A stretch of 64,000 nt of DNA from Symsagittifera roscoffensis (lineage: Eukaryota; Xenacoelomorpha; Acoela; Convolutidae), in contig NC_087069.1 of NCBI RefSeq assembly GCF_963678635.1, forward strand, positions 44,745,448 through 44,809,447. The letters run 5' to 3'. The notes beneath the pieces were generated by a model. The model had not been told where the DNA came from and did no database searches. It saw only the letters and a program-made list of their open reading frames with translations. Made by a program: the position numbers and the translations under genes. Below are positions 13,471 to 25,689 of this stretch, in pieces; the stretch's first letter is position 1; each line of letters begins with the position of its first letter.

Positions 13471-15175
13471 GAGACTTGATCGAAAAAAAAACAATCAATC
13501 CATTATTATACCATAAGAATTAGTGTCAGTTTTTTTTTTTAATTTTTTTTTTCAAATATTGGGCCTAAAATTCTTTTGTATACTTTTACTGTTCAGTTTT
13601 GACAGGTTTTTAGCTCGATATGGATTGAATTTCTTCATTTTTAAAATTACACCTACGCAACAGTTACTTTAATTTCGAGGACATATCAACGTTGAAGGAT
13701 GTTCTTGTTTTGAAACCTAAACATGCTGGAGAACTTGAAGTGATTCGGTTTGATTTGGGTGCAATAGTTATCTTTTGATCAAGGAGTACATTTTAAGAAA
13801 ATCTTGGATTTGGATAAAAAGAATTCCGTTGTATATCATTAATAGATACTACTAGATGAGAATCGTTCATAATTTTAATGTAGAATATGAACTTTTTTAT
13901 TTACTGTTTTGAGAAAGCGTTCCTGAGAAATTTAAACCGCATCCGTCCTCGGCTTAAAATTCATGATTTAAAATTTTACCAAAAAATCAAAACTTGAGCC
14001 AGAAGTAGCAAAGTAAACTGTATCACCTACAAATTCCCGTTTTTCTTGCTTGACAGCAACGGTGTTTGATCTAAATTTAATGAGATTTAGAGTCTTTGTT
14101 TCACAAAAACATTCATAAATGTCAAACTTATTGAGCGAACATGTTGATCCGATGTCTCATAAAAACAATTGAGATTCTATAAGCTTATTTTTATTTTCAT
14201 ATTCGACAGGATTTTGGTGTAAGTTAAAATAGAAAAATTTTTTGTCGGTTCAGATGGAGACTGATCTAGTTCAATTTAAATCATTCACTCTCATCCTGGC
14301 TATAGTATCATTGAAACTCGATAACATCGCTGATCTGATGATACTTCGATTGAGGGGTTGATTGATTGCCAATTCGATCGAAACGTAGACAATATCAAAT
14401 ATAGGGCAAACTGCAAAGCACTAAGAGACTTGATCAAAAATAACAATCATTCCATTTTTATAGCTTAAGAATTAGTGTAATTTTTTTAAAATATTTTCAA
14501 ATCTTTGTCCTAAAATTCGGTTTGATTTTGGTGCAATAGTTATCTTTTGATCAAGGAGTACTTTTAAATAAAATGTCCGTTTTGGATAATAACAATTCTG
14601 TTGTATATCACTAATAGATACTACTAGATGAGGTTCATTCATAATTTTAATGTAGAATTTGAACATTTTTTTTATTTACTGTTTTGAGAAAGCGTTCCTA
14701 TGAAACTTAAACCGCATACGTCCTTGGCTTAAACTTCATGATTTAAAATTTACCAAAAATCAAAACTTATCCCAGAAGTAGCCAAGTAAACTGTATCACC
14801 TACAAGTTTCCGTTTTTCTTGGTTGACAGCAACGGTGTTTGATCTAGATTTAATGATTTTTAGAGGCTCTATTTTACAAAAACCTTCATAAATGTCAAAC
14901 TTATTATGCGAACATGTTGGTTGATCCGATGTCACATGAAACAAAAGAGCTTTAATAAGGTTATTTAAGTTTTCATCTTCAACGGGTTTTTGGTATGAGT
15001 TAAAATACAATAGTTTTTTGTCCGTTCAGATGGAGACTGATCAAGTTCAATTCAAATCATTCACGTTTATCCTCGCTATAGTTTTATTGAAACTCATTAA
15101 TATAGCTGATGTGGTAAGGTGAATGATACTTCGATTGAGTGGTTGATTGATTGCCAATTTGATCGAAACGTTGAC
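13471..15175. repeat. Two diverged direct copies of a ~0.95-kb segment
   Basis: Copy 1 is about 13471-14390 and copy 2 about 14425-15175, offset about 954 bp. Both start GAGACTTGATC and end GATCGAAACGT-GAC. Copy 2 lacks about 173 bp present in copy 1 (13574-13746). The missing block is bounded by ATTC on both sides, so a deletion at a 4-bp direct repeat is likely. On the minus strand both copies keep a coding-looking patch (copy 2 about 14760-14870, SNTVAVNQEKRKLVGDTVYL). The few differences there mostly change the amino acid, so current selection is not evident. It may be a decayed gene segment duplicated in tandem. Confidence 0.8.
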
Positions 15176-18100
15176 CACTGCTCGACATGTCTCGCGATTG
15201 AGATCTTTCATTGTAACTTGACATTCTTCTAAAGTCTTTTTTTGTAATTTTTTCAATAAAACTGTTGTCTACTCATGACCTGCTGCTAATTCTTATGAAT
15301 AATTTTCGCATTCCCTGTTATTTAAAGTGATACAATCCTGGGTAAAATAATAATTAAAGCAATGGCTTACCGTATGGCCTGACGTACGACATCATTTGAT
15401 AAATTGTTTTGTTCTGTTTCATTCTAGGTTCAATTAGATTTCAAGCTAGAATTGTTTTATGAACCTGCATTCGCCCTGATAACTTCTTAAACTGATCTTT
15501 TGTTTCTTCGATTTCGAAATGTTTATCAACACTACTTGCTGTTGTTCCAATAAATTCACTAATTGCTGCAAAGTTTACAGCTTTCAGTAGTTAGATGTTG
15601 TTTTTCAATTAGAAAGACATTCCTAAGTGCATGTTATTCGCACACAGAATTCATTTTTCTTTGCTGTTCTTTTATCATCCTTAAAAGACTGATTTGGCTA
15701 TTCATAATCTGACTTACAAAAATTATTGACAACGATCACTGTAGTGCTTAATCTGTTTTTAGAATTTTTGATAAATTTTTCAGGATGTCTTTTGTTATGT
15801 TTTCTGCCTCTTTTTATCATCAATCCTTGTCTTTATCATCAGAGAAGCTAATTTATTCTCGTTCCGCATATCGTTCCAACCTAAACCTGCTATTAGTTCC
15901 TGTAACCATTGAGCTGCTGGAACTCTTAGTTCTGAACTGAAAAAAAGCACTTCAACTATCATCGTAGAAAACTGGATCATCACTTGGGTCTAGTTTAGTG
16001 CCTACGGAGAATGCTATTTATCTCTAAGATATTAGGAAGGTTATTTGCATCATTGTAAATCTAAGCAAGTCAACTTCTCGTGAGCTAAATCTGGTTTTGC
16101 AACTTTCTTCGCACTTTTTTTTAGTTTACCTGATATTTGGCTCTCAGTTTTTTTATTCTTGGAACTTTTGTGTAAATAGTAACAGTGAGTGTTAAAAATA
16201 GAAAAAACGAAATCAAACTCTCTTGTGTATGAATTAAAAAAGTTCGTATTGAAAATTGCTACGTGAGAGGTAAGTTTTTTAGAATAGAGGTTTTTTAAAG
16301 TTTTGCTGCGGGAAAGAAGAGATACTACAAGCATTTTTGTATGAACGTTTGGGCAAAATGGTGACTTGGTCTCCTCTGGTGCTCTTGATTTACCAATTGA
16401 TATTTTGACTTTTTATTTTTGAGCTTCAAATTAATTGCTGTTTTATTTAATTGATAAAATTTGACTAAAAATTGTTTAAAAATTTTTGTAAATGGGTAAT
16501 TATTTAGCTAAGCACGAAAAACTTTTAAACGCTGTTAAATTTTGGAGATTTAGAATCCTAATTTTGCTAAGATGTTTTGGTACCTGTTTGGAAATCAAGT
16601 ACCATGGTTAATTTAAGAAGCCCTAGGAAGTGAAGCAAGTAATCGTTCTTGTGATATGAATATCAAAAAATTTGGTAATTTTACTGGTAGAAGAATTAAA
16701 TTTATGCCTGGAGTATGTGGTCCAAAAAAATTTAGACCCTCTATGATGTTTTGAAAAAATTAAAATATGATTCTTATAGTAATAGTGATTCGAAGTACAG
16801 TTTTTTTAAATTTGCTTCCTGATATAAGTTTTGATTTTTTGTGCTGACGTCATTATAAAAAACTGTTGACAGTTATTATCGTCAACAATCTTTCAAGTTT
16901 TTCCCGAGCTAAGACTTTCATTTGCTTAAGAACGTTTTTTTATCACGAAATTTTTCTAAAACGAACAGTCAAAAAATATATTTTTGTTTTTCTTTTTTCT
17001 AAATTATTTTTTTTTGTACCTGAAATTTTAGCTAAAACGAAGTACTTTGCATTTTGCAGCTTAAAGTAGGCTCTTTCCACGTTTGAAAATTCGGTTATTT
17101 TTCTTTTGAAACTTCTATTTGCCTAAATATCTAATTTCTTTTTTTCAAGTTTGATTTTTTTTTCAATCGAAGCTATAATTGTTAAACCTGAAACTTAAGC
17201 TGCTAAAGATTTTTGTAAGCTTGTTTTTTTTGTATAAATCGTTTTTTTTTAGATTTCAAAGCTAGTTTCTCAAATATAAAACCAGAAACGTTATAATATT
17301 TTGGGTAGCTTAGACTTGAAAACTAGCAAAATGATCATTTTTTCAAGGAAAATCTATGTTTTGGGGCTAGAACTTAAGAGTCTTAACTGAGTCTATTTTT
17401 GGTCACCTAGTTTTAGCATTCTGAAACCAAAAATTAAGGTTAGAACATTGAGTTCATGTGTACTCAACATCGGTTTTAGTTGACTAAAACTATCAGTTTG
17501 AAGAATAGGGCTAACAATTTTCGGGATATTTTTTGTGTTTAAAAAATGATTGATAAAGAAGGAATCTTTTCACCAATTGTTTTCCTAAACTGTCTAGTTA
17601 GCTACATCTCCATGGAGGTACAATAACTTTGTCTTCAATCTACATGAAATAACCTACAACAATTTGATGCTTTAGACCAGAAACACCACACTGAAAAGTA
17701 TATTTTAGCCTTAGGAAATAATTTCAGAAAATATTAAGGTAGGATTTATCGTTAATTGTCTCTAAAATGTCAAAATTTCAAATTCGAAGCTCAATATTGA
17801 GACCAAAAACTCAGTTTTTTCCGTTTTGAAATTTTGAAAAACTTGGAAAGTACTATTAAAGATGAAGGTTTGTGACTTATGATATCCGATTTTTTTTTTC
17901 AGTTTAACTTTTGCTTTTTTACTGAAATCAGATAACAGAAAGTTATTATTTTAACAGAAAACTATCTTCACTTCAACCAAAATGATTGACCTATAACCAA
18001 TTTCTAGACTAAAATCTGAGGTTTTGGTTGAAAAAAAAAACAATTTTATAACGCTCAAGGTTTCATATGATAACCATTTTAATGAGTCATAGTGGATGCA

Positions 18101-19324
18101 TTGATGTTGTAGCTCCAAACTTTGTTTTATGTTTGAAACTAAAGTTTGATGTTTGAGCTATGTGGTTGACGTTTAAGGTTGAATTAGAATAAAATTTTGT
18201 GATACATGCGTTGGACATCAAAAAATGTCAAGCAAATAACAACCAATAGTTTAGCAAACATCAGCATTCTATCCCTCTAGGCTTGTGTTGAATACTCCCA
18301 TAGTTTCAGTATTTGGTAGTTTCTCTGATGAATTGATTCAACCCTTTAGTTAGTTAAGGTGGGTTACCTAAAAAATCTAAAACATTGAATGATTCGACGA
18401 TATTAGAAAACCCGATCAACATATTTCACTCAATTTTTTAAAAAAAGATTTCAATTAGACAAATACTATTTTTTGGTTTTTAATCATTTTCCTTCAAGTT
18501 ACTTCACAGAAACAACTGAAATGTAATTACCATTTTTTGGTCGTCTAAGCATTGTTTCATTCCCAATGAAACTTTTTGAAAAATGGAAAACTGGAAATGG
18601 AAATAGAAATGTGTACACAAGTTTAGAATAAAAATTGCTCGTCACACAATTATCATCCAGTTTTCCAGTGTTTCACACAATTTTAAAAAATTGTGAAAGC
18701 TTCATGCCATTATTTTTGACTCATCAGAATACCTTGACTGTATTTTTTTAAATAGAAATGTATGACTAACAATTTTCTACTAAAGTCGCCATGATTTTTG
18801 TCTTCCACGTCTGTTTCTAATAGTTTTGTATGTGCTTGCAAACACAGTAACTCTGGATAAAAAATACAGATAGGTTCCAATGTTTTTTCAAATCTAGTAG
18901 AAAAACTTCTGTACAAGATTCTGTTACGAAATGAAAACTAGTTCTGAAACAGAAATGAAATATGATTCAACCACTTGATACTAACAGAGCTAATAACTTG
19001 TGCCAGAATTTGTTCGCCGCTGGTCGACAACTTTGCATGATTTGTAACAAGTCTTAAAGTATTAAATCCAGTTTTTTGAAGTTTTTGGAGCATCTGGACT
19101 ACACATATACAAAACAAAACAATATTTTTGCATGCAAGAAGCTTTTTGGAAAAAAAAACTCATTTGAGTAGAGAATTGATTTTGTGACAGATACATTTTG
19201 AGTTTCTTTTGGAGCTCTGAAATTTCAAATTTTATAATTGAAATTACTAAAAACGCTTTTCAAACATCTCTCATTGTATGGGAATTTAAGGTTTAGAGCT
19301 ATTTCATAGACAAATTCTATGGAC
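15176..19324. other. AT-rich stretch, no gene seen
   Basis: Long T-runs and short chance ORFs only. No repeats shared with the rest of the window were recognised. Confidence 0.5.
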
Positions 19325-19366
19325 TCGTATGACTAGCATTTTTTGGTAAGTGGAGGTCAATCCGGG
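19325..19366 (+). mobile_element. R1-family right-end fragment
   Basis: CGTATGACTAGCATTTTTTG followed by GGTCAATCCGGG (19355-19366) matches the right end of the R1 repeats (GGTCAACCCGGG) with one change. The left part is not recognisable. Confidence 0.45.
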
Positions 19367-19493
19367 AAACATAGAAAACAACTAATATTGTCTCAGTCGT
19401 CTAAGCAACTAAATACATTTCAAAAATTCGAGCAACCCTAAACATAAATAAATTTAAAATCAGAAACAAGTCTTGTACTAAACAACTTATGAA

Positions 19494-20723
19494 CTAATAA
19501 ACCAAGCTTTTGTTTAAATAAAAATGATGTGCTGCAATCATTCGTTCATATCTTCTGACTCCATGAACAGTTAAATGCACTTCGGGATCAGATCGTTCTT
19601 TGTAATCATTATTCGAGGCAAAAATCACCGATCGATATGAAATATTTATTCGCGTTGTGATATTTCGTTGAGTATACCAAACACAGGAGCCTATAAATGT
19701 ATCTTCAAATTTCCAGAGACAAGGTTTTTCTTTATTTTCTTCAATCTTCCTGGGATCTAAGCCTATACACGTGTTCGGACAATCCCTGATAAGATCAAAA
19801 ACAACACTCATTGAAAACATGTAAAATGGTCCCCCGCAATAGGGTGGATACCAATTTTCGCTGTATTCTTGTAGAGTTAGTTGCCACGGGTTCTTGATTT
19901 TGTTTTCCGGGTCTGGCCTTTGGACTCTGAAACCGCCACAACCACCCATGTATAGTTTTGCTGGTAAACTTTGTTTGACTGAATTCTTTTTCATATTTTG
20001 CGACCTAACTCGGGCGTTTAACGCGTTTCGTTCATCAATTATAACTTGGTCTAGAAATTTGAGTCTCAAATAGTCATCATCGTCAAGTTTGATGAAATAG
20101 TCGGCGTGCGAGCAGAAACAAGCAGCAAACTTCATTCCAATTAAAACTTTCAATGTCAGATTGTAATATCCTTCATGAATATTTGCAACTACAATATCAT
20201 TGTGCTTTTGGTTTTCCTCGGCTATCATGCGTTCTTCGTCTTCGTTTTGAGGTTTTCCGACCAGAAAAAACTTCGTGTAGTTTCCTTTCAAGTCCGAGCT
20301 TTTGTATAACGAAAGGTTTCCGTACGTTTGCCGTATTGCGTCTCGTAAATCGTTTCTTGAAAGTCGATTTAGAATTTGAATAACTCGTAAGTTTTGGACA
20401 TTTTGATCGCAAATTGAACTCAAAGCTGATAAGTTATGCAAAAGATTTTCGGATTCTCTCATCAAATTAATTGGCGCTTTTGGATGAGGAACTAATTTTA
20501 AGTTTTCATTTTTCATGCATTGCAGGCAGGCATCTTCGTTAGCTGAGCCTAATAATTTGTCTGAGATGCGTTTTTGATTGTTAATGTTGAAAGATTTTGT
20601 CAAATAATTTTTCTGAAAGCCAATGTCACGGTAACGGTCGAAGAATTGAATTGAAATTATCATTAAAACTGTAAATCCAAACAATGTAAACTTTTGGAGT
20701 TTTCTGTTAAGTCTTAAGTTCAT
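19494..20723 (-). CDS. GT31-family beta-1,3-glycosyltransferase, intact single exon
   Basis: An open frame of 409 residues is read from the ATG at 20723-20721 to a TAG at 19494. A non-ATG codon three residues earlier also leaves the frame open, but the ATG is the natural start. Residues 1-11 are basic, and 12-28 (FTLFGFTVLMIISIQFF) form a signal anchor, so it should be a type II Golgi membrane protein with a luminal catalytic domain. GT31 landmarks appear in order: RNDLRDAIRQTYG at 123-135, FFLVG at 152-156, YYNLTLK at 186-192, the metal-binding LDDDD at 213-217 (the family usually has a D-D-D with T before it), YPPYCGGP at 292-299 and EDTFIG at 340-345. About seven N-glycosylation sequons are present. 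The length fits the family. The family transfers Gal, GlcNAc or GalNAc in beta-1,3 linkage, and donor and acceptor cannot be told here. There are no introns, so a retrogene origin is possible. No stops or frameshifts were seen. Confidence 0.93.
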   Translation of the reverse strand: MNLRLNRKLQKFTLFGFTVLMIISIQFFDRYRDIGFQKNYLTKSFNINNQKRISDKLLGSANEDACLQCMKNENLKLVPHPKAPINLMRESENLLHNLSALSSICDQNVQNLRVIQILNRLSRNDLRDAIRQTYGNLSLYKSSDLKGNYTKFFLVGKPQNEDEERMIAEENQKHNDIVVANIHEGYYNLTLKVLIGMKFAACFCSHADYFIKLDDDDYLRLKFLDQVIIDERNALNARVRSQNMKKNSVKQSLPAKLYMGGCGGFRVQRPDPENKIKNPWQLTLQEYSENWYPPYCGGPFYMFSMSVVFDLIRDCPNTCIGLDPRKIEENKEKPCLWKFEDTFIGSCVWYTQRNITTRINISYRSVIFASNNDYKERSDPEVHLTVHGVRRYERMIAAHHFYLNKSLVY

Positions 20724-20766
20724 GATTTTCAATAGGATGCTTTCATAGCGAGTATCTGTGTGTCGT

Positions 20767-20799
20767 TTACTTTGGTTTCCTCTTTTTTGACTGCATCAT
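20767..20799 (-). promoter_or_regulatory. Upstream ORF and acceptor-like site before the GT31 gene
   Basis: About 75 nt before the GT31 ATG, the minus strand reads TTTCCTGCAG followed directly by ATGATG. This opens a 10-codon ORF (MMQSKKRKPK) ending in TAA at 20767-20769. The AG/ATG junction would suit a 5' UTR intron or trans-splice acceptor, and the short ORF could lower translation of the main frame. Both are inferences from sequence. Confidence 0.35.
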
Positions 20800-20986
20800 C
20801 TGCAGGAAACCGCAGGAAATGACGAGTTTTTAAGTTTCAACAAAGCGAAACGGAACAAAAACTTGTTGCATAATTATCAGATAAGCCTAAAATTGAATCG
20901 AAGTAAATCATAAAAAAAACGGATGAAAAATTTCATGGGATGTTGTTTCTCATTCAGAAATTGAATAAAACTGATACAATTTAGGT

Positions 20987-21038
20987 CGGCAGTTTAGCAT
21001 CGGCAGTTTAGCATCGGCAGTTTAGCATCGGTAGTTTT
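20987..21038. repeat. 14-bp tandem repeat upstream of the GT31 gene
   Basis: CGGCAGTTTAGCAT is repeated three times exactly (20987-21000, 21001-21014, 21015-21028), then a partial copy CGGTAGTTTT. It lies about 260 bp 5' of the GT31 start. Confidence 0.9.
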
Positions 21039-21774
21039 TGAGAAGGTGAAGGTTGGCATTAAAGAGTAAGATTAATGATTTTTATCTCTACAATTAAACC
21101 AAATTAATATTGGAGCTCTTAAAAAGATTTTTGCCTCAAAAAGATGATGCGACAGTGTGAAATTATAGCCTGTAAAGACTATTTTTTTAAAAAGTGGGAT
21201 AAAAAGTGAATTTTTGCAGGAAAAAACTTAGCCGCAGAGTAATTAATTTGCTTGGTTACCATAAATACGTAAAATACGACAAAAATTTTTCAACAATTAA
21301 TCAGGAGCGACCAACATCACTTCAAATACTCATGTCAGACTCGGGATACCAGTCTTGACCTTAACATTCTCACGTTCAAATGTCAAAAACTAGTTTTCCG
21401 ACAGGCTGAACCATACCCGCATTTAAGAAAAGTGAAAACAAATCGAGTATAATAGATTTTCGTGGTCTAAAATGTGTTGTAAGTATAATCGATACCCATT
21501 TTACGTTTAGACAATAAAACTAGACTAAAACTGGATTTAAATCCATTTTTTCTCGCCAAAACAAAATGCATTATATTTCATGTGGAATTCAGTATAATGG
21601 ATTTTATAATAAGTAGGAAACGACGTTAAAATGAATTTTTCCACTTTATTTTTGTTTTGCGCGTCGTGCAAATGAGTTATGCGGTATTTTTGTAAAGCGA
21701 GTGTACAGCCTAATCTAATTCTAAACCTAAACTCAAATTGCAAAAAGATTCCGTTAAGCTCTACGCCTAACGTT

Positions 21775-22225
21775 TGCCCCTTTGCTTCCCTTCAATCCCC
21801 TAACATTTGCCCCTTTAACCCCCCCCCCCCCACTGAATCACCCCCTGACTGAAACCCCCACTGAACTCCCCTCCCTCACTGAACCCCGCCCTTTGTTCCC
21901 CTCCCTCTTCCCACTGAACCCCCCCCCCCCCCCCCCCCACTGAACTGAACCCCCCTCCCCCCATTGAACCTCCCTCCACCCAGGGATCCCCCTGAACACC
22001 TCCCCTCCACCCGAACACCCCTCCCCCCTGATCACCCCACCCCCCACCTGATCACCCCCTCCTCCCTCCTCCCCCTCCCCACCGGAACCACCACCATCAC
22101 CGCACTCATCTGAACCAACTCCCCCCTTTGCACTCATCTGAACCAACTCCCCCCCAGCCCAACGTTTGCCATCCCCTCACTTGAACCCCCTCTCCCACTC
22201 CCCCTTGAACCCACCCACCAAAGTT
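21775..22225. repeat. C-rich low-complexity tract with a CCCCCACTGAA motif
   Basis: Long C-runs (up to about 17) alternate with CTGAAC, TGATCA and CATCTGAACCAACTC in loose repeats. The minus strand is a run of G-tracts, strongly predisposed to form G-quadruplexes. Gly-rich open frames on the minus strand follow from composition and are not called as genes. Confidence 0.85.
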
Positions 22226-22763
22226 TCCAATGAATGATTTATCAAAATTGTTGAAAGGAACAAAATATCAAAGTTAGACATAAAAAAAATTAAATTCAAG
22301 AACAAGTAACCAACGTAACCAACTTTAGTTTAAAACGTAGAATAGACTTTATGTGCGTTGAAATTCGCATCTCAGTAAAGTGGGAAAAAAGTTGACGATA
22401 ATTTAGTTTCATTGTCAGTGTCCACAAAAGTGAAAAAAAATCAATTTTAGTGGATGAAAAAATGATTTTGTTGCCTCGAAAAATAATAATATTATAATCC
22501 ATTTTTAATTGATTATAATTGATTAGTTGTCACTTTTGTGGACACTGGCAAGGAAACTCAACTACAATCGATTTTTATTCATAGAACTCCAATGCGGGTC
22601 TCCTCATGGGGCAACCTAGCCGTCACAGCCAGGCATTCTTCAACGATCCGTGCCAAAAGCAGGTTGTTTGAAAAGAGTTGAAATACAAAAAAAAAAGTTT
22701 TTTTTAATCTTGTCGCGCTTCCCTTTCGGAAATTTAAAAAAATTACAACGAAAGTTGTTTTAG

Positions 22764-23089
22764 ACAAAAGTGATTGTCAACCACGAAACAATCCTGTCAA
22801 GAAAAAAGAGCAGATAACAAAGAAAGAAGCTTCTGGTTTGTACGGAGTCGAAAAACTCCTATCAGGACAAACTGGTCCCGAGAACTTTTTAATATACCCC
22901 TCTGGAGATTCGTACGAAGCCAATTCCGCTTTTGAATCCTTCAGTTTACTCAGTGGAGAGACTCAAACCGCGGATAATTTTTTTCATCGCATGCTTGACC
23001 AGACTACCACAAAAATATGTCTGATTTTGTTCCATTCCGACGGTCTGGAAGACGTTGACACATGGTCATCGTGGTCCGGAAGGTCCTGA
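22764..23089 (+). CDS. Probable terminal exon of an unrecognised gene
   Basis: GC content and amino acid mix stand out from the flanks. The frame is open for about 107 codons after an acceptor-like GTTGTTTTAG (to 22763) and ends in TGA at 23087-23089. It is also open upstream to about 22700, so the exon start is uncertain. The product starts basic (KSDCQPRNNPVKKKEQITKK) and goes on to a mixed region (ENFLIYPSGDSYEANSAFES) and a hydrophobic patch ICLILF. Two further coding-like scraps lie downstream on the same strand: about 23375-23454, ending LKSVLDAEPEFR, and a possible 47-nt exon at 23589-23635 between TCTTCCAG and CAG/GTAAAA. I could not join them in phase. It could be the remains of a decayed gene. 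No domain was recognised. Confidence 0.4.
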
Positions 23090-23639
23090 GATCACATGTC
23101 AGGATCTAAACCGAGACTTTTCCTCGACTTTGCAGATGCCAAGATTTTCGAATATTTAACTGAACGATGATATTTCATCCTATATAAATCCTATTTCGTT
23201 TATTTTCTGACAAAACTGTGTTTAATTCTGAAGAATCAGAAATGAAATGAAAAATGGAAAGGTGAAATCCGTCTTTTTTAATTTCTAGTCAGTTACGGTG
23301 CTGATAGAAATAGTCGTAGAAGTAGTAGTTCTAGGCTTGGTTGCTAGCTACGACTGAGCTACCGATGGGGGGGGGGGCGAAAATGCAGAAGTGCATGTCA
23401 AAGATCAACAGCTGGAGCTGAAGAGTGTCCTTGACGCGGAGCCTGAGTTTCGATAAATGTAGAAATACTCGCGGTCTGGAAGTACTTGAAAAGCCTAGAG
23501 ATGAATAATCGATTACTAGAAAAACGTGCAAAGTAATCAGGTTTCAATTATAGTCGACATCAGTTATGTCAATTGATAGTTCTTCCAGTGATAACATCCC
23601 GCGTTGAAGTCACAGAGGTTATCTGTACTGTTCAGGTAA

Positions 23640-25689
23640 AACAACAGTTGTTAAGTAAAACTCAACTGTATCAGAGTCAAATCAGCATATTACTCTGTTT
23701 TTCTTCTGATAAAATGATACAATCGACAAAGTCATCTATACAGCCCAAAAAATTTAAAACTATGCTAGAAACCACGTAAACGAGTGGTTCAGAGCAACAG
23801 AAAAAAATGTTGTAGCGTTGGTAGTTAGAAGGCTGGAACATTTCATTTTGGTTGAAGAAAAAACTTTGGTTAAAAAAAGCAAAAAAAATTTGCTTTCAAA
23901 GTTTGAATTCACCAAACCCACAGCAAGATCCGCTGAAGTTGACCTAAAACGCAGTTTTTTTGGGAAAATATAGAAAAGTTGTAGCGCTGGTAGTAAAAGC
24001 CTCGAGGAACTAAAATTGCAGGAAATACGGCAAATTTTGTTTAAAAAAACTGGAAAAAATTTTTTTTTCGTTTCAAAAAATTATGCATCCCCCACAGCTA
24101 GAAATCAGCTCAAAAATTGACAAATTTTTGGTTTAACAGTTTTGTTTTTGTTGAAATAGATTGTAGTGATCTAGTTCTTTGTTTTGATTTATATATGGTA
24201 TCCGGGGATACATTGATTGCAAGTTGTCCGCATGTTTTAAAACCACAAAGAAGACTTTTGAAGTTTTACAAATCTACATAAGCCGAGGCTCCTAGTGTTA
24301 CAAAATTCAAATGTGGTGACTAGAAAAATTCTTCTTTTTGATTGATGCACATGCTTTGCAACTGAAGTCAACCGGGGTCGAGCAAATTGAAATTATGGGC
24401 CTTGATTTTGACTGTAATATATGTTGAAGGTATTTGACTGTCACAAATTTCCATGGAACATGCAGTCATCTGATTTTTCCGAGTTTTTCATCTTTAATCG
24501 TGATTTTTTGAAATTTTTGCTCTAATTTTGAACCAAAAACAGATGTTTGCTGGGTATTTTTTTTGTTTATTAAAGCTTGATTTGGTGATTTAAATTGTTT
24601 TATCTGTTTGCCTGAAATTTCTTTAGAACTCAAAATCAGCAAAAAATTAGATATAATTCACTCAGATTTGTATTCTGATGAGTATCATAGCAATCAAATT
24701 TGAAATTTAACGTTTTTGAAATCAGCGCAACCAAAGAATTTCAATAAAGTCGGAAATTCGGTTTTCATTTTTAGTTTTTTCGATTTTTCTTTTAGCGTAA
24801 TTTTGTTTTTCATTTAAGATTTTTCGAGTTTTGATAGAAAAAACTGCCGTTCAGATTTATTTTGCGATTCAATTAGTGATCATAGAAACAACAGAACAAA
24901 ATTTCTGATTTTATTAAAGATCAGAGAACTTTTAGTGATCGGAGAACTATCGAAACAAATTTTCTGGTTTTATTCTGGTCAGAAAAATAGCAGATTTGAA
25001 ACTGTAACACTACTGATTCAGTACTATTACAGTACCGCAGTTTTTTTCTGATTAGTCTCTGATCAGACATAAATAGCCACTTGCCAGAATCTGATGCGGA
25101 ATTGATAATTTACTAACACCTTTCTGGAGAAGTACTGATTTTCTCCGTGACTTCAACAATGTTCGTCTAAAGTTAAAAAGTCTCTCTGTTAATTTTTAAT
25201 GAGAAAAGACCACCACGTTGACTCTGGGATCAAAGAAAGACCTGTTTGTTCAAACTTTGGCTTAAATACAACTATTTTTGCCCCTGCCTGCACATAATTT
25301 CTTGAATAAAAGGAAGGCTACGACGCCAAATTGGAAGCATGCATCTTCGCCACCTATTTTGAGTTCTTCTCAAATTTCTTAACTTTAAGAAATTAGTCTG
25401 GCTAGCTGACGTATTGAAGTTCCAGTCCTCCCCAACTGTATTTTCAGAAGTTGTTTTGAGGGTGGCTTGAAATGGTTTGCACAATGACCTTTCGGCTCAC
25501 TCGGCCTAACCATTATCTTTTTAACCGACTATGAGGAACACTGATTCGCTGATTTTTTTGCCACCAAAATAAAATGATTTTGAACCCTTGTTTTTTGCTT
25601 TAGTCTTCTTTTTATTCGTTCTCGACACTTGATATGTGGTTTATTGAATCGATTTTTTGAATCCTTGAATCAAACTTAACACAAGATCT
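23640..25689. other. Mostly AT-rich; no gene supported
   Basis: A minus-strand open stretch at 25272-25484 (reading LKTTSENTVGEDWNFNTSAS) has a coding-like mix and lies on the same strand as the island at 25690-26460, but no splice link could be shown. The rest is chance-level. Confidence 0.4.

Noticed and set aside
21815-22146. Gly-rich minus-strand ORFs
   Set aside because: Product of the C-rich tract. No start context or conserved motif.
23330-23375. tRNA-like A box on the minus strand (GGTAGCTCAGTCGTAGC)
   Set aside because: No B box or cloverleaf follows, and the downstream sequence is low-complexity CTACTACTTC. At most a fragment.
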